Numbered from the stretch's first letter, positions 1-8,804 are shown. The stretch is 64,000 nucleotides of DNA from JBKECO01 sp047974745 (GCA_047974745.1 JBKECO010000011.1:124001-188000); one strand, 5' to 3'. Program-made: numbers and translations. The notes: generated by a model not told the origin, from the letters alone.

Positions 1-115
1 GAATTGTTAAACCATTTGTAGCTTAGATTCATTATAGACTGCCATAAAAATTATTACATGTACAATTATGATGTAAACATATATAATATTGATATATTCG
101 GAAGGAGTTAAGGGA

Positions 116-1342
116 ATGACCAAAAATCTGATACCCAAGTGTGAGAATTTAATGCTTTTTTTACAGAGTAATCTATACATCCATTCTAAGGAACAAAACG
201 AAACAATCCAATTTTCAAAGCTGACGATTCCTTCTTTTTTACAGGCATATAATAATACCGCTGTGACGCATCTCCTGAACAGATCTGAGAATTCTCAAAG
301 TGATTTGACTTCATCACAGGATGTAAACCTCTATATTGATCCCTTTAAACTATCCTATCTCACCTGGCCAGTAATCCAACAGGAAAAGCTGCAAAGCACC
401 ATCACTCTAGGTCCATTGCTTAGCGAGCATCTCACAAAAGATGAGATCCGATACATTGGTTATAAAATGAAACTGTCCTCTGACAATATGTTCATTCTAG
501 AATCTTTCTATGGTAATGTTCCCTATTTTGACAAGATTCAGATCGCAAGGATCGCCTCCTTTTTTCTGGAATACCTGGCTGTTGAACATGCGCTTCCCAG
601 AATCATTCGTGATGACGATTCGATAGAATTTTTAAGAGACGAAAAACTTCTAGAAACGACATTCCAGAATTTTGACTTGTATGAGCGAAATCGTAATCAG
701 GAAATACAGATGCTAGAGGCAATTGAACGAGGGGATGTCAGCAGTATACTCGACAAGATCAATACCTCGACTGTTTTTCTGGAAATTCCGATTCGATATC
801 CCAGTGATCCGCTGCGTGAGAAGAAAAATCTTGCCATCACGACAAATTCACTTGCTATGAGAGCAGCGGAAAAAGGTGGAATCGACAGTGCGATCGCACA
901 TGATCTTTCACATAATTTTGCAATTACGATTGAATCACAGACAACCCCGGAAGCAATCGGGGAACTGATCCGTACTATCATTGAAACATATGCCCAGTCT
1001 GTCCGAGACTATGGACTCAAAGATCATACTGAAACGATTATCCACGCAGTCACTTATATTCGCGCAAATTTAACAGAGAAGATCCGTTTACATGATATTG
1101 CATCGGTTTTGCATCTAAGTCCTGAACATCTCAGTCGAAAATTTAAGGAAGAAATGTCTGTTACGATCTCTGATTACATTCATAAGCTGAAAATATCAGA
1201 ATCCTGTAGGCTTCTTGCCTCAAAGAAATATACAATAAGTGAGATTTCCTATATGTTCAGCTACAGCTCGCCTGCACATTATTCAAGGATATTCAAAAAA
1301 TTTATGGGAACCTACCCAAGACAATGGCAGGCAAGTAATTGA
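116..1342 (+). CDS. AraC-family transcriptional regulator
   Basis: A 408-residue regulator whose last ~100 residues form the two-helix-turn-helix AraC DNA-binding domain: an HDIASVLHLSPEHLSRKFKEE helix region, then ISEISYMFSYSSPAHYSRIFKK and the typical closing GTYPRQWQ. The N-terminal ~300 residues match no ligand-binding fold that I recognise; the LAITTNSLAMRAAEKGG stretch is common in Firmicute AraC proteins of this length. The ATG at 116 is chosen over a TTG at 89 because an AAGGAG-type ribosome site lies at about 100-106. The UxaA-family gene follows 81 bp downstream on the same strand and is the likely target, which would make this a sugar-acid regulator; that link rests on position only. 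Confidence 0.85.
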   Translation: MTKNLIPKCENLMLFLQSNLYIHSKEQNETIQFSKLTIPSFLQAYNNTAVTHLLNRSENSQSDLTSSQDVNLYIDPFKLSYLTWPVIQQEKLQSTITLGPLLSEHLTKDEIRYIGYKMKLSSDNMFILESFYGNVPYFDKIQIARIASFFLEYLAVEHALPRIIRDDDSIEFLRDEKLLETTFQNFDLYERNRNQEIQMLEAIERGDVSSILDKINTSTVFLEIPIRYPSDPLREKKNLAITTNSLAMRAAEKGGIDSAIAHDLSHNFAITIESQTTPEAIGELIRTIIETYAQSVRDYGLKDHTETIIHAVTYIRANLTEKIRLHDIASVLHLSPEHLSRKFKEEMSVTISDYIHKLKISESCRLLASKKYTISEISYMFSYSSPAHYSRIFKKFMGTYPRQWQASN

Positions 1343-1367
1343 CTATTTTTTTCGATTGCCTTAAAAT
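1339..1367 (+). promoter_or_regulatory. candidate sigma-A promoter for the UxaA-family gene
   Basis: TTGACT (1339-1344), a 17-base spacer and TAAAAT (1362-1367) overlap the stop codon of the AraC gene and lie about 57 bases before the next ATG. The -35 is good and the -10 moderate. It would allow the dehydratase gene to be transcribed separately from its regulator. Confidence 0.4.
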
Positions 1368-1423
1368 TAAATTAAGATATCAGTTGGTTTTTGTAAACAT
1401 GTTCAGGGGGAAAAGGTGAGAGT

Positions 1424-2563
1424 ATGAAAGAGGATGGATTTAGCCAGAATGTAGAGATTTTAGACATTGAAGAAGTAGATACGTATCATAAGTTGCCTCC
1501 AGGAAAAAGATCGGTATACCATGATGATATGTTCATGGGTTATCGGAGAACGGATGGAAGCGTAGGCGTTCGAAATGAAATTTGGATCATTCCAACAGTA
1601 AACTGTGTCAATCCCATGATCATGAAATTAGAGCAGGAAGCTCGGGCTATGGTTCAAGGAACGGTGGAATCGATCCGTTCTTTTCCGCATCCTCTAGGCT
1701 GTTCTCAACTTGGCCATGATTTAGACAATACGCAAAAGATCTTAGTAAATTTAATTCGCCATCCGAATGCTGCTGGTGTACTTGTGGTTGGCCTTGGATG
1801 CGAAACGAATCAAATTTCCAAGATTTGTGATGTTTTAGGTGAATACGATTCGAATCGCGTTCTTTTTTTACAGATTCGAGACTTTGAGGATGAAATCAGT
1901 GCCGGGCTTCAAATGATCGAACAACTATGTGCGTATTCTGCCCAATTTCAACGCAGTCCAGTCAGCTGTAGTGAGCTAGTTATCGGTATCAAGGGGGGAC
2001 GTGCAGATGGACGTGTGATTCTCGGTCATTGCCCGCCATTACAGCACCTTGCCGCTAATTTGATTAAAAAGGGCGGTACCGCAATACTTACCGAGGTTCC
2101 AGAAATTGCAAGCATCGACTTTTTCCCAGACAAAACAAATTTTGCAAACATCGCACCCATATCGGATGATAACAAAGACATTGTCTGTATCAGAGATGTT
2201 CTCACCTATGGTGATCCCATAAAATACAAGGGTCTGAACATTCTCAGCTCGCCTGCGAATGACCCCATCGCCGCAACAGCGCTTGCTGCTTCCGGTGCTC
2301 ATATTATTCTATTTGCAACAGGAGGCGGCTCTCCATTTAGTGCACCTGTCCCTGTGTTCAAAATATCCTCCTCTATAGGATTTCAATATAAGAATAAGAG
2401 TTGGTTCGATTACCAGCTCTGCACAGAAGAAAAGCATTCGGATACATATATCGCAGATGAACTGTATACCTATATTCTGGATATTGCATCAGGAGAACAT
2501 GTGAAGGCTGAAGATAATCACTATACAGAGCTTGCGATCTGGAAACAGGGAGTAACATTATAA
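1424..2563 (+). CDS. UxaA-family hydrolase (altronate/galactarate dehydratase large domain)
   Basis: 379 residues matching the C-terminal catalytic domain of altronate/galactarate dehydratases, recognisable from the GYRRTDGSVGVRNEIWI entry motif, the HPLGCSQLG segment, GLGCETNQI and the late ATGGGSPF-type loop. Family members dehydrate C6 sugar acids using an iron centre; the Cys residues in GCSQ and GCETN fit that. The small SAF-type N-terminal domain is absent here and no separate gene for it is visible, although such halves are often encoded by a neighbouring small gene. The start at 1424 follows an AGGGGG/AAAAGG purine stretch; a GTG at 1416 is closed by a stop. The substrate cannot be read from the sequence. 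Confidence 0.8.
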   Translation: MKEDGFSQNVEILDIEEVDTYHKLPPGKRSVYHDDMFMGYRRTDGSVGVRNEIWIIPTVNCVNPMIMKLEQEARAMVQGTVESIRSFPHPLGCSQLGHDLDNTQKILVNLIRHPNAAGVLVVGLGCETNQISKICDVLGEYDSNRVLFLQIRDFEDEISAGLQMIEQLCAYSAQFQRSPVSCSELVIGIKGGRADGRVILGHCPPLQHLAANLIKKGGTAILTEVPEIASIDFFPDKTNFANIAPISDDNKDIVCIRDVLTYGDPIKYKGLNILSSPANDPIAATALAASGAHIILFATGGGSPFSAPVPVFKISSSIGFQYKNKSWFDYQLCTEEKHSDTYIADELYTYILDIASGEHVKAEDNHYTELAIWKQGVTL

Positions 2564-2566
2564 ATA

Positions 2567-2607
2567 AAAAAGACTGTGATAGAATCTAATTCCATGCACA
2601 GTCTTTT
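2567..2607. terminator. bidirectional intrinsic terminator
   Basis: AAAAAGACTGTG (2567-2578) pairs with CACAGTCTTTT (2597-2607), with A-rich and T-rich flanks on both sides. It lies between converging genes, the dehydratase on the + strand and the small membrane protein on the - strand, and can stop both. Confidence 0.75.
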
Positions 2608-2621
2608 CATTTTTTTGTTTC

Positions 2622-2906
2622 CTAGTAATAGTTATAGTTATTCATTGCAGTAAACAGTGAAACTCCGACAATTGCATACAAAATAATCATAAGTACGAGA
2701 AGAACTGCGCCTACAATAAGTTGTGCTCTACAGAAATTCTTACGTGATACATTTCCTGATCCAAAGCCCCAAACGAATAGCATGATCCATCCCACACATG
2801 GAATCATTAATACTATAAGTGTAATTATCCATTGTCCAAGGGATAATGGCGCCTCCATTTGATCCGGATTCGGATACTTGATTTGATTTGTTTCATTATA
2901 TTCCAT
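2622..2906 (-). CDS. small membrane protein of unknown function, two TM helices
   Basis: 94 residues: a polar N-terminus (~1-22), a first hydrophobic helix (~25-47, WIITLIVLMIPCVGWIMLFV), a short polar link with a charged SRKNFCR stretch, and a second helix (~63-86). It ends in a Tyr/Asn tail. A strong AAGGAGAG ribosome site precedes the ATG. It is the last gene of a - strand series and lies 26 bp after the DUF2752 gene. No function is recognised; its pairing with another small membrane protein is the only contextual clue. Confidence 0.7.
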   Translation of the reverse strand: MEYNETNQIKYPNPDQMEAPLSLGQWIITLIVLMIPCVGWIMLFVWGFGSGNVSRKNFCRAQLIVGAVLLVLMIILYAIVGVSLFTAMNNYNYY

Positions 2907-2932
2907 AATCTCTCCTTTCTCTGTAATGCATA

Positions 2933-3373
2933 TTATGGTAATCCTGATAGCAGGATCTGCATTACATTATTACTATAGTAACTCATTGGTTCTGTTTGTG
3001 GAAACATTGATGCAAATCGATAAATATAGACTGCAAATGTCACCAACAAAAAGATTATAACATTAACTCTCATACATTTGCTAGAGTTTTTTGTTTTTAA
3101 TAAGAATGGAATTAAAATTATCTCAAATACGATTGCATAAATCAAGGGATGCATGAAAAATGCACCCTGAAAATCCCCCCGCAGTAACAGAAATGCCGCT
3201 CTCGTCATGCCACATGCAGGACAGGGAAGCCCCAATACCAGTTTCAAGGTGCAGCTGGTATCAAATATCAGATTGAGAAGTATGACAGCACCTATTCCAA
3301 GCAGAATTCCGACCCAGTACCTCCGAATCAAATACCACCATTCGGACCACCACTCAGACAACCAGCCTACCAT
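2933..3373 (-). CDS. DUF2752 membrane protein
   Basis: 146 residues with three or four hydrophobic segments and the DUF2752 signature LPCPACGMTRA near the first membrane helix, followed by MHPL. The family has no assigned biochemical role; the paired cysteines look like a metal or redox site. The ATG at 3373 is chosen because it overlaps the DAHP synthase stop (ATGGTAG, 7-bp overlap) in the usual translational-coupling manner. An upstream in-frame start at 3424 would extend 51 bases into the aroF gene and is less likely. Confidence 0.75.
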   Translation of the reverse strand: MVGWLSEWWSEWWYLIRRYWVGILLGIGAVILLNLIFDTSCTLKLVLGLPCPACGMTRAAFLLLRGDFQGAFFMHPLIYAIVFEIILIPFLLKTKNSSKCMRVNVIIFLLVTFAVYIYRFASMFPQTEPMSYYSNNVMQILLSGLP

Positions 3374-4395
3374 AGCTCTGCCAAATCGTAAATCAGACGC
3401 TGCGTCTTCTCCCATCCCAGGCATGCATCTGTGATCGATTTTCCATAACAGTTCCCATCCACAGGTTGTGCTCCATCTTCAATGTAGCTTTCAATCATCA
3501 GACCTTTTACTAAATGACGAATGTCTGTGGAGACTTTACAGCTGTGGAGTATATCCTTTGCAATTCGAATCTGCTCCAGGTAGTTCTTTCCGGAATTGGA
3601 ATGATTCGTATCCACGATCACGCCGGGATTCGCTAAATTATTGTCTCGGTACAGCTCGAGCACATGATGCAGGTCTTCGTAATGATAATTTGCGAGGTTT
3701 CTTCCAAAGCTATCTAAATACCCACGCAAAATGGCATGGGCAAATGGATTTCCAGGTGTTCTGACTTCCCAGCCACGATATAAGAACATATGCGAAGACT
3801 GAGCTGCTGTAATCGAGTTCATCATGACAGTAAGATCTCCGCCGGTCGGATTCTTCATTCCTACCGGAATACCAAGCCCACTTGCTGTCAAACGGTGCTG
3901 CTGATCCTCTACAGATCTTGCACCGACCGCTACATAGGATAGCAGGTCAGATAAATACCGATGATTCTCAGGATAGAGCATCTCATCTGCACAGGTGAAC
4001 CCAGTCTCTTCCACTGCTCTTTTATGAAGCTGGCGGATAGCGACGATCCCCTTTAGCATGTCTGTCTCACCTCTTGGATCTGGCTGGTGGAGCATGCCTT
4101 TATATCCAACACCGATCGTTCTGGGCTTATTAGTATAAAGTCTAGGGATAATAAAGATCTTATCCTTCACTTTTTCCGATACTACTGCAAGGCGACTCAT
4201 ATAATCAACAACAGCATCCTCCTGATCAGCAGAACACGGTCCAATGATCAGCACGAGTCGATCCAGATCCCCTTGAAAGATTCTCCTTATCTGTTCGTCT
4301 CTTTCTGCCTTTATTCGCCCGATCTCATCTCCAACAGGGTACATTTCTTTGATTTCCTTAGGAGTCGGTAGTTTACGCAGGAATTCCATATCCAT
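3367..4395 (-). CDS. aroF: 3-deoxy-7-phosphoheptulonate (DAHP) synthase, AroF/G/H type
   Basis: 342 residues, full length for the class I AroF/G/H family that condenses phosphoenolpyruvate and erythrose-4-phosphate as the first step of the shikimate pathway. Visible signatures are IIGPCSADQ near residue 50, the RTIGVGYKGMLHQPDP loop, GVKNPTGG-like GMKNPTGG, and IVDTNHSNS near the metal-binding His. The DNA start is supported by GAGG 9 bases before the first ATG. It is flanked by the metal importer upstream (100-bp gap, so perhaps a separate promoter) and a translationally coupled DUF2752 gene downstream. No ACT or chorismate-mutase regulatory domain is fused to it. Confidence 0.93.
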   Translation of the reverse strand: MDMEFLRKLPTPKEIKEMYPVGDEIGRIKAERDEQIRRIFQGDLDRLVLIIGPCSADQEDAVVDYMSRLAVVSEKVKDKIFIIPRLYTNKPRTIGVGYKGMLHQPDPRGETDMLKGIVAIRQLHKRAVEETGFTCADEMLYPENHRYLSDLLSYVAVGARSVEDQQHRLTASGLGIPVGMKNPTGGDLTVMMNSITAAQSSHMFLYRGWEVRTPGNPFAHAILRGYLDSFGRNLANYHYEDLHHVLELYRDNNLANPGVIVDTNHSNSGKNYLEQIRIAKDILHSCKVSTDIRHLVKGLMIESYIEDGAQPVDGNCYGKSITDACLGWEKTQRLIYDLAELW

Positions 4396-4495
4396 ATCTT
4401 ATGACCTCAATTCTTTGCTTTTTTACGTTAAAGTCCAACACTGTAAACAACTGCTATCTATTATGCAATGAAACGGAGTGAACCGTCAATCTATT

Positions 4496-5239
4496 TCAAG
4501 AATACTTGAGTGGCAGCTCTAGTCCATGCTCCTGCAAAAATTCTTCGTTCCTCATGATCGCCTGTGTACTGCCGTCATAAGCCACTCTTCCATCATCCAG
4601 AACGATACATCGTTCACAGGTGTCCAATATCATATCCAGGTCATGTGATGCAATCACTTTTAGCCTTGGCATAGCATTCAGAACAGCAATTAAGTTCTTT
4701 CGATTTCTTGGATCAAGTGCGATTGTTGGCTCGTCCAGAAGAAGGATCGACGGTTCCATAGACAGGATCGATGCGATGGCGATCATTTTTTTCTCTCCGC
4801 CAGACAATTTATAGATCTGCTTTCCATACAGATAGGATGCCCCCACTGTATCTAGTGCCATATCAATACGATTTTGCAGCTGTATGCCTGTCATTCCCTG
4901 ATTTTTAGGACCAAATGCTACATCCTCCTCCACTCTGGACATAAAGAGCTGATTTTCAGAATCCTGAAACATATACCCTGTTCGTCTTCTGATCTGCTTT
5001 AAAGAAGATTTTTCAACTCGGATACCATCGATATAGATACTGCCGGAAGCGGCCATATGTATTCCTGTTAACAGACGAAGCAAGGTTGACTTTCCTTTTC
5101 CATTTGCCCCAATCACTCCTACGCTCTCACCCTGTTTCACTGAAATACTAATATCCTTAAGAATAAGATGACCAGCATCATAGAAAAAGGACACCTTATC
5201 CATCTTTATCATAGGGTGGGAATTTTGCTTACTTTTCAT
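4496..5239 (-). CDS. cbiO: CbiO-type ATPase of an ECF nickel/cobalt importer
   Basis: 247-residue ABC ATPase with Walker A GANGKGKST (~43-51), Q-loop FQDSENQLF, ABC signature LSGGEKK, Walker B ILLLDEP and the H-loop ASHDLDM. The DSENQLF Q-loop context is characteristic of energy-coupling-factor ATPases (CbiO/EcfA). It completes a CbiM-CbiQ-CbiO transporter with the two preceding genes (20-bp gap from cbiQ). Acts on the cytoplasmic face and drives metal import. Metal specificity, Ni versus Co, cannot be separated from the ATPase sequence. Confidence 0.92.
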   Translation of the reverse strand: MKSKQNSHPMIKMDKVSFFYDAGHLILKDISISVKQGESVGVIGANGKGKSTLLRLLTGIHMAASGSIYIDGIRVEKSSLKQIRRRTGYMFQDSENQLFMSRVEEDVAFGPKNQGMTGIQLQNRIDMALDTVGASYLYGKQIYKLSGGEKKMIAIASILSMEPSILLLDEPTIALDPRNRKNLIAVLNAMPRLKVIASHDLDMILDTCERCIVLDDGRVAYDGSTQAIMRNEEFLQEHGLELPLKYS

Positions 5240-5259
5240 TTTCTGTACCTTACCATTTC

Positions 5260-6063
5260 TTATGTTTGAAAGAGGCTGCCGATGAGTTCAAAGACAGGCA
5301 GAATCCGAAATACCATCAGAACGACAAAAACAACAGATAGATAGGCCACATCGATCCTTGTGATCCCCTCCACCCGCTTAAGAAAATATTCTCCCGAAAA
5401 TCCTCTGAGACTCATGCTTTCATAGACATCCTGTGCCCTGTCTATGCTCCGCAACAAAAGAAGTCCTGCAAGGGAGCCCCAGACCTTAATATGAATTCCT
5501 TTCTGCGATACAGCACGTAAAGAATAGGCAAGTGTCAGATTTCTGGTCTCTTTTAATAAGAGAATCAGATATCGATAGATCAACATAATGATCGTGACAA
5601 TCAGTTTCGGTAAATGAAGCTTTCTAAGTGCATAGCAGATCCCTTCTATTCCTGTAATACTGATCAGCAGATATGCTGCAGCCAGACAAAACATCCCTTT
5701 TAGGAATAGACTGGCCATGGATATCATCCCAGAAGTGATACCTATACCTGCAAGATAAAATACAACATTCTTGTCAAAAAAAGGATTTGCGATGCCGAAT
5801 AGAAGCAGGATCGGCAGAATCAGCCTTATATGAAGAAAAAATTGCAACAATTTCAAATCAGCCAGTTCGAACTGCACCAGTAATAGCAGTCCAATGGACA
5901 TCAGCATCAATAATTGTTCTGATTGAAAAGACACTACTGCAAATATTGTTAAAAAGGCAGTCAGCAGATTGATAACGGGATTTCTTTCGTGTAAAAATGA
6001 TTTCTGCAGATTGATCTGTTCCAGATGATCGATTTCATTCAGCAGAGCATCAAAACGGTTCAT
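5260..6063 (-). CDS. cbiQ: CbiQ/EcfT-type transmembrane subunit of metal importer
   Basis: 267 residues with about five hydrophobic helices. The EcfT/CbiQ coupling motifs are visible as SLRAVSQKG and SMSLRGFSGE, whose A-R-G type tripeptides contact the ATPase. The gene start overlaps the cbiM stop by ATGA, so the two are translationally coupled. It links the CbiM substrate-binding subunit to the CbiO ATPase. Confidence 0.9.
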   Translation of the reverse strand: MNRFDALLNEIDHLEQINLQKSFLHERNPVINLLTAFLTIFAVVSFQSEQLLMLMSIGLLLLVQFELADLKLLQFFLHIRLILPILLLFGIANPFFDKNVVFYLAGIGITSGMISMASLFLKGMFCLAAAYLLISITGIEGICYALRKLHLPKLIVTIIMLIYRYLILLLKETRNLTLAYSLRAVSQKGIHIKVWGSLAGLLLLRSIDRAQDVYESMSLRGFSGEYFLKRVEGITRIDVAYLSVVFVVLMVFRILPVFELIGSLFQT

Positions 6064-7070
6064 TCGTGAATACGCTTTCTTTTGAATCTTTTTAACACTC
6101 TGAGTAAAAAAATACAGAAGGCGAATACCAAAAGTGCTCCAAAAATACCAGCAAGACTTCCGCTTGCCACAGACTCAGATCCTCCCACCGTATAATCCGG
6201 AAAAATTGAAAATACAGACTGTATTTTACTACTTATGGAATATATAAGACCTGATATTTGTGTTTCTGTGTTACTTATCGTATTCTGTATGGACCACTCC
6301 AGTCCATCCGGTTTCGCTGATGCAAAGTAGGATAAAAATCCGGCCATCACAATGGCACCCGACATCAAAATTGCCAGCAGTTGTTTTACTGAGACTTTAT
6401 CTCCAGTCCTCCCTATGAAATTAGAATCCTTTGCACCCCAGATTAGCTCAGGTCTCATTTCATGAACAAAACACAACACCGCCGATGTAATCAGACCTTC
6501 CACAATTCCGATCGCAAGATGGATCGGCTGCATCAGGGATAGGAAAGGCAGGAATGTCAGCTCGCTCACTCCGGATATTGTTGTTTCAGCAACTACAGAA
6601 AATGCACCTAATTGAAGTGTCAGGATCGAGCCGATCATAGATGCTGCAATAATCCGTCGTTTTGTAATCCCCCGCGAAAAAATCGGGCGAAGGATCAAAA
6701 ATCCCCCTAGAATACAGCCATAAAATGCCAGATTCCAGATATTGCAACCGAGAGCGAGAAGTCCCCCATCCGCAAAGAGCAGGCTTTGTATCATCAAAAC
6801 ACAGGACAATGTCAGAAATCCTGCATAGGGACCAAGCACAGCAGCCAGTAGAATTCCACCCGCTAGATGACCAGAGGCTCCTGTTCCTGGTATTGTAAAG
6901 TTGATCATCTGAGCAGCAAAAACAAATGCCCCCATAACGCCCATCAAAGGTACTTTTTTCGCATCCTCCTGATATTCTACTCGCTTCACGGATATTCCGG
7001 CAGCAATTCCCGATGTTGTATACATGGTAATTGCTACCGCTGGTGCTATAAAAGCATCTGCCATATGCAT
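6060..7070 (-). CDS. cbiM: CbiM nickel/cobalt-binding permease with fused CbiN-like tail
   Basis: 336 residues. The chosen start gives MHMADAF at the N-terminus; in CbiM/NikM proteins the free amino terminus and His2 coordinate the metal, so this start is functionally demanded, and a GGGAGG ribosome site lies just upstream. An ATG at 7139 would add 23 residues and destroy that site. The CbiM domain (~1-215) carries the GTGASGHLAGGILLA motif. The C-terminal part (~220-336) has a PDGLEWS motif and one terminal membrane helix, as in CbiN/NikN-type proteins, so this is a CbiMN fusion. First gene of the importer, preceded by a hairpin leader; the upstream neighbours are DUF3842 and larC, favouring nickel, though cobalt is possible. 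Confidence 0.9.
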   Translation of the reverse strand: MHMADAFIAPAVAITMYTTSGIAAGISVKRVEYQEDAKKVPLMGVMGAFVFAAQMINFTIPGTGASGHLAGGILLAAVLGPYAGFLTLSCVLMIQSLLFADGGLLALGCNIWNLAFYGCILGGFLILRPIFSRGITKRRIIAASMIGSILTLQLGAFSVVAETTISGVSELTFLPFLSLMQPIHLAIGIVEGLITSAVLCFVHEMRPELIWGAKDSNFIGRTGDKVSVKQLLAILMSGAIVMAGFLSYFASAKPDGLEWSIQNTISNTETQISGLIYSISSKIQSVFSIFPDYTVGGSESVASGSLAGIFGALLVFAFCIFLLRVLKRFKRKRIHE

Positions 7071-7218
7071 ATCGATTCCTCCCAAAATAAAAAGACAAAA
7101 GTCTCCTTCAGGAGGCTCCGTCTTCTCAATATAATTCATATTTTGCCTTTGCTTTTCTCGTAAAAGTCAGAAATAATGGTATTTCCTGCCTTCTGGCAGT
7201 TTCCACTGTTCTTACAGC
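7071..7218 (-). promoter_or_regulatory. structured leader upstream of cbiM with terminator-like hairpin
   Basis: The 148-base gap between the DUF3842 stop and cbiM holds several hairpins on the - strand: CTGCC-AGAA-GGCAG (within 7184-7200), CTTTT-ACGAG-AAAAG (about 7152-7166), and a longer imperfect stem at 7091-7124 followed by a U-rich tract (7083-7090) that ends directly before the cbiM ribosome site. A terminator placed there is typical of metal- or cofactor-controlled attenuation. I could not match a known riboswitch class: it is too short for a full cobalamin aptamer and lacks clear NiCo (czcD) signatures. Confidence 0.5.
7083..7124 (-). terminator. terminator-like hairpin just before cbiM
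   Basis: On the - strand AAGAC...GTCTT encloses a GGAG/CTCC core with loop TGAA and ends in GUCUUUUUAUUUU. One U is bulged and two G-U pairs occur, so the stem is imperfect. It separates larC-DUF3842 from the importer genes and may be conditional. Confidence 0.55.
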
Positions 7219-7632
7219 CTAACGTTCCCATACCATATCGCCGATCAGTTCAATCGCATCTTCAATATATTCTGTTACTTTTTTTTCTTTCAGTCCTGCA
7301 ATAAAGGCATGGGTCTGATTCAACGGAATCAATACCACCTTTGCTTTACTAGAAGACACTGCTCTGGCCATCGCCGGTGTGATCTCACCCATCATGGCAT
7401 TGGCCATTATGATTCCGATCGGTCCGATAATCAAATCCGTGCGTTCACAATTATAGATGACTGCATTTTCTCCAGTCGCCGCTTCGATACTTCCGCCCTT
7501 GAGCATATTCGCAGTCGCATTCGCATTCGTTCCGACAGCTACGATCACTGCTTCAGGATATTCTCGTGCGATCTTCTCGACCAGGCTCCTGCCAACGCCG
7601 CCTCCCTGACCATCTATCACTAAGATTTTCAT
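7219..7632 (-). CDS. DUF3842 family protein
   Basis: 137 residues starting MKILVIDGQGGGVGRSLVEK, a glycine-rich nucleotide-binding-like opening diagnostic of DUF3842. The rest alternates strands and helices (VIVAVGTNANATANMLKGG, GPIGIIMANAMMGE), as in a small Rossmann-like alpha/beta protein. The ATG at 7632 has AAGGAG at ideal spacing; longer in-frame starts overlap larC. The function of the family is not known to me. The position between larC and the CbiMQO importer suggests a role in metal or cofactor handling, for example sensing or delivery, but that is inference. Confidence 0.8.
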   Translation of the reverse strand: MKILVIDGQGGGVGRSLVEKIAREYPEAVIVAVGTNANATANMLKGGSIEAATGENAVIYNCERTDLIIGPIGIIMANAMMGEITPAMARAVSSSKAKVVLIPLNQTHAFIAGLKEKKVTEYIEDAIELIGDMVWER

Positions 7633-7669
7633 GTCAATGCTCCTTTTTTTATTCCTGTTAAATATTGTA

Positions 7670-8743
7670 TTACTTTCTGACTGCATTTGTCAATTCACGA
7701 TTCACAAGAGTGAATACATCCTGGTAACCAAGATCAAGGGTTCGGCAAATTTCGGCAATACTTTCATATTCTGGGTAGTACCTTTTTATATTGTGGTAGG
7801 TGCACTCCTTAACCTTAACGGTTCCAAGTGTTGTCTCGATTTCCAGATGCTTTCGCTGCAGGATCCTTCTCTTCATAATACTCTTACGAATGCCGATCGT
7901 TGTGGTATCCAGAAAAATAATTTCCTCCATTTTCTCAGTATCCTGCCTGCGGCAAAGAACTGTAAGAAGATAAGAAGGCCGATTTTTTTTCATGTAGATA
8001 GGCGTATAAAAGACATCAAGAGCTCCTTTTTGCAGTAGATGTTCAAGCACATATCCCATTGCTTCTGCTGTGCTGTCATCTATGTTACTTTCCAGTTTCA
8101 TAATGGTGTCTGTGCTGCTGCTCTCCCTTTTGATTTCAAACAGCCGTATCTCCTGATCCTTCTGGGTCGAAGTAATACAATTCAGCAATGTATATTCAGG
8201 CGGAAGCTTTGTATTTACTTTAATGCTGGAATAAAAGGCTGCCTCCTCAGCATGAATCAGGTGCTTCGCCTCCTCTGTCACACACAAGTCCAGATCGCCT
8301 GACTGAAGCATAGTAATCACTGCCGTTTGTGGAATTATGGTCCGTTTTCCTTGTTCACACAGGATTCCGTGTCCTTCATATAACTTATCCAGATAAATGA
8401 TTCCCTCACCCATCATTCCTATACAGTCAATCGCTGAAAACAAGCTGTAGCAGCTGTCAGCTGAAAGTTCAGCTTTATACTTGTCTAGTGTTGTAAATAT
8501 CTTCACTGCTGTTTTCCGAAGATTTTCTTCTGGGTACAATTGCGTTATGATAGAAAGCACCTCTTTTGGACGAATACATTCATTTGCAACCTGTACTGAT
8601 TCCCTAAAGACAGCAATTTTTAACTTTAGCCTGTCTTTTAGCTCCGCAGCTTTATCAGCAAATTCTTCCAGCTGTAGACAGGCATTCACAAATAGCTGCA
8701 GACCACATCCATTATAGCATTCTATGATTATGTCGTTTTTCAT
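7670..8743 (-). CDS. larC: divergent LarC-type nickel-insertion protein
   Basis: 357 residues. The C-terminal ~150 residues match LarC (DUF111), the CTP-dependent enzyme that inserts nickel into the pyridinium pincer cofactor: LESNIDDSTAEAMGYVLEHL, GALDVFYTPIYMKKNRPS and TTTIGIR are clear. The N-terminal half is eroded: the usual CFSGISGDM opening reads ECYNGCGLQLF and the HFHEVGAVDS motif reads CYSLFSAIDC without its histidines. It may have lost or changed one activity. A good AAAGGAG site precedes the ATG. It lies 61 bp after the fused molybdenum hydroxylase gene and ahead of DUF3842 and cbiMQO. No larA, larB or larE is in the window. Confidence 0.78.
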   Translation of the reverse strand: MKNDIIIECYNGCGLQLFVNACLQLEEFADKAAELKDRLKLKIAVFRESVQVANECIRPKEVLSIITQLYPEENLRKTAVKIFTTLDKYKAELSADSCYSLFSAIDCIGMMGEGIIYLDKLYEGHGILCEQGKRTIIPQTAVITMLQSGDLDLCVTEEAKHLIHAEEAAFYSSIKVNTKLPPEYTLLNCITSTQKDQEIRLFEIKRESSSTDTIMKLESNIDDSTAEAMGYVLEHLLQKGALDVFYTPIYMKKNRPSYLLTVLCRRQDTEKMEEIIFLDTTTIGIRKSIMKRRILQRKHLEIETTLGTVKVKECTYHNIKRYYPEYESIAEICRTLDLGYQDVFTLVNRELTNAVRK

Positions 8744-8804
8744 CTGCTGCTCCTTTCATGACCAGGTGATAGTACCGATATCTGTTGCGTGAGAGATCTT
8801 TCTG

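Noticed and set aside
7071..7139. Longer N-terminus of CbiM from the ATG at 7139
   Set aside because: It would run through the hairpin, bypass the GGGAGG site and bury the metal-binding Met-His terminus.
7178..7200. B12-box-like GGCAGGAAATACC in the cbiM leader as a cobalamin riboswitch
   Set aside because: Only part of the box fits and the 148-base gap is too short for the complete aptamer core.
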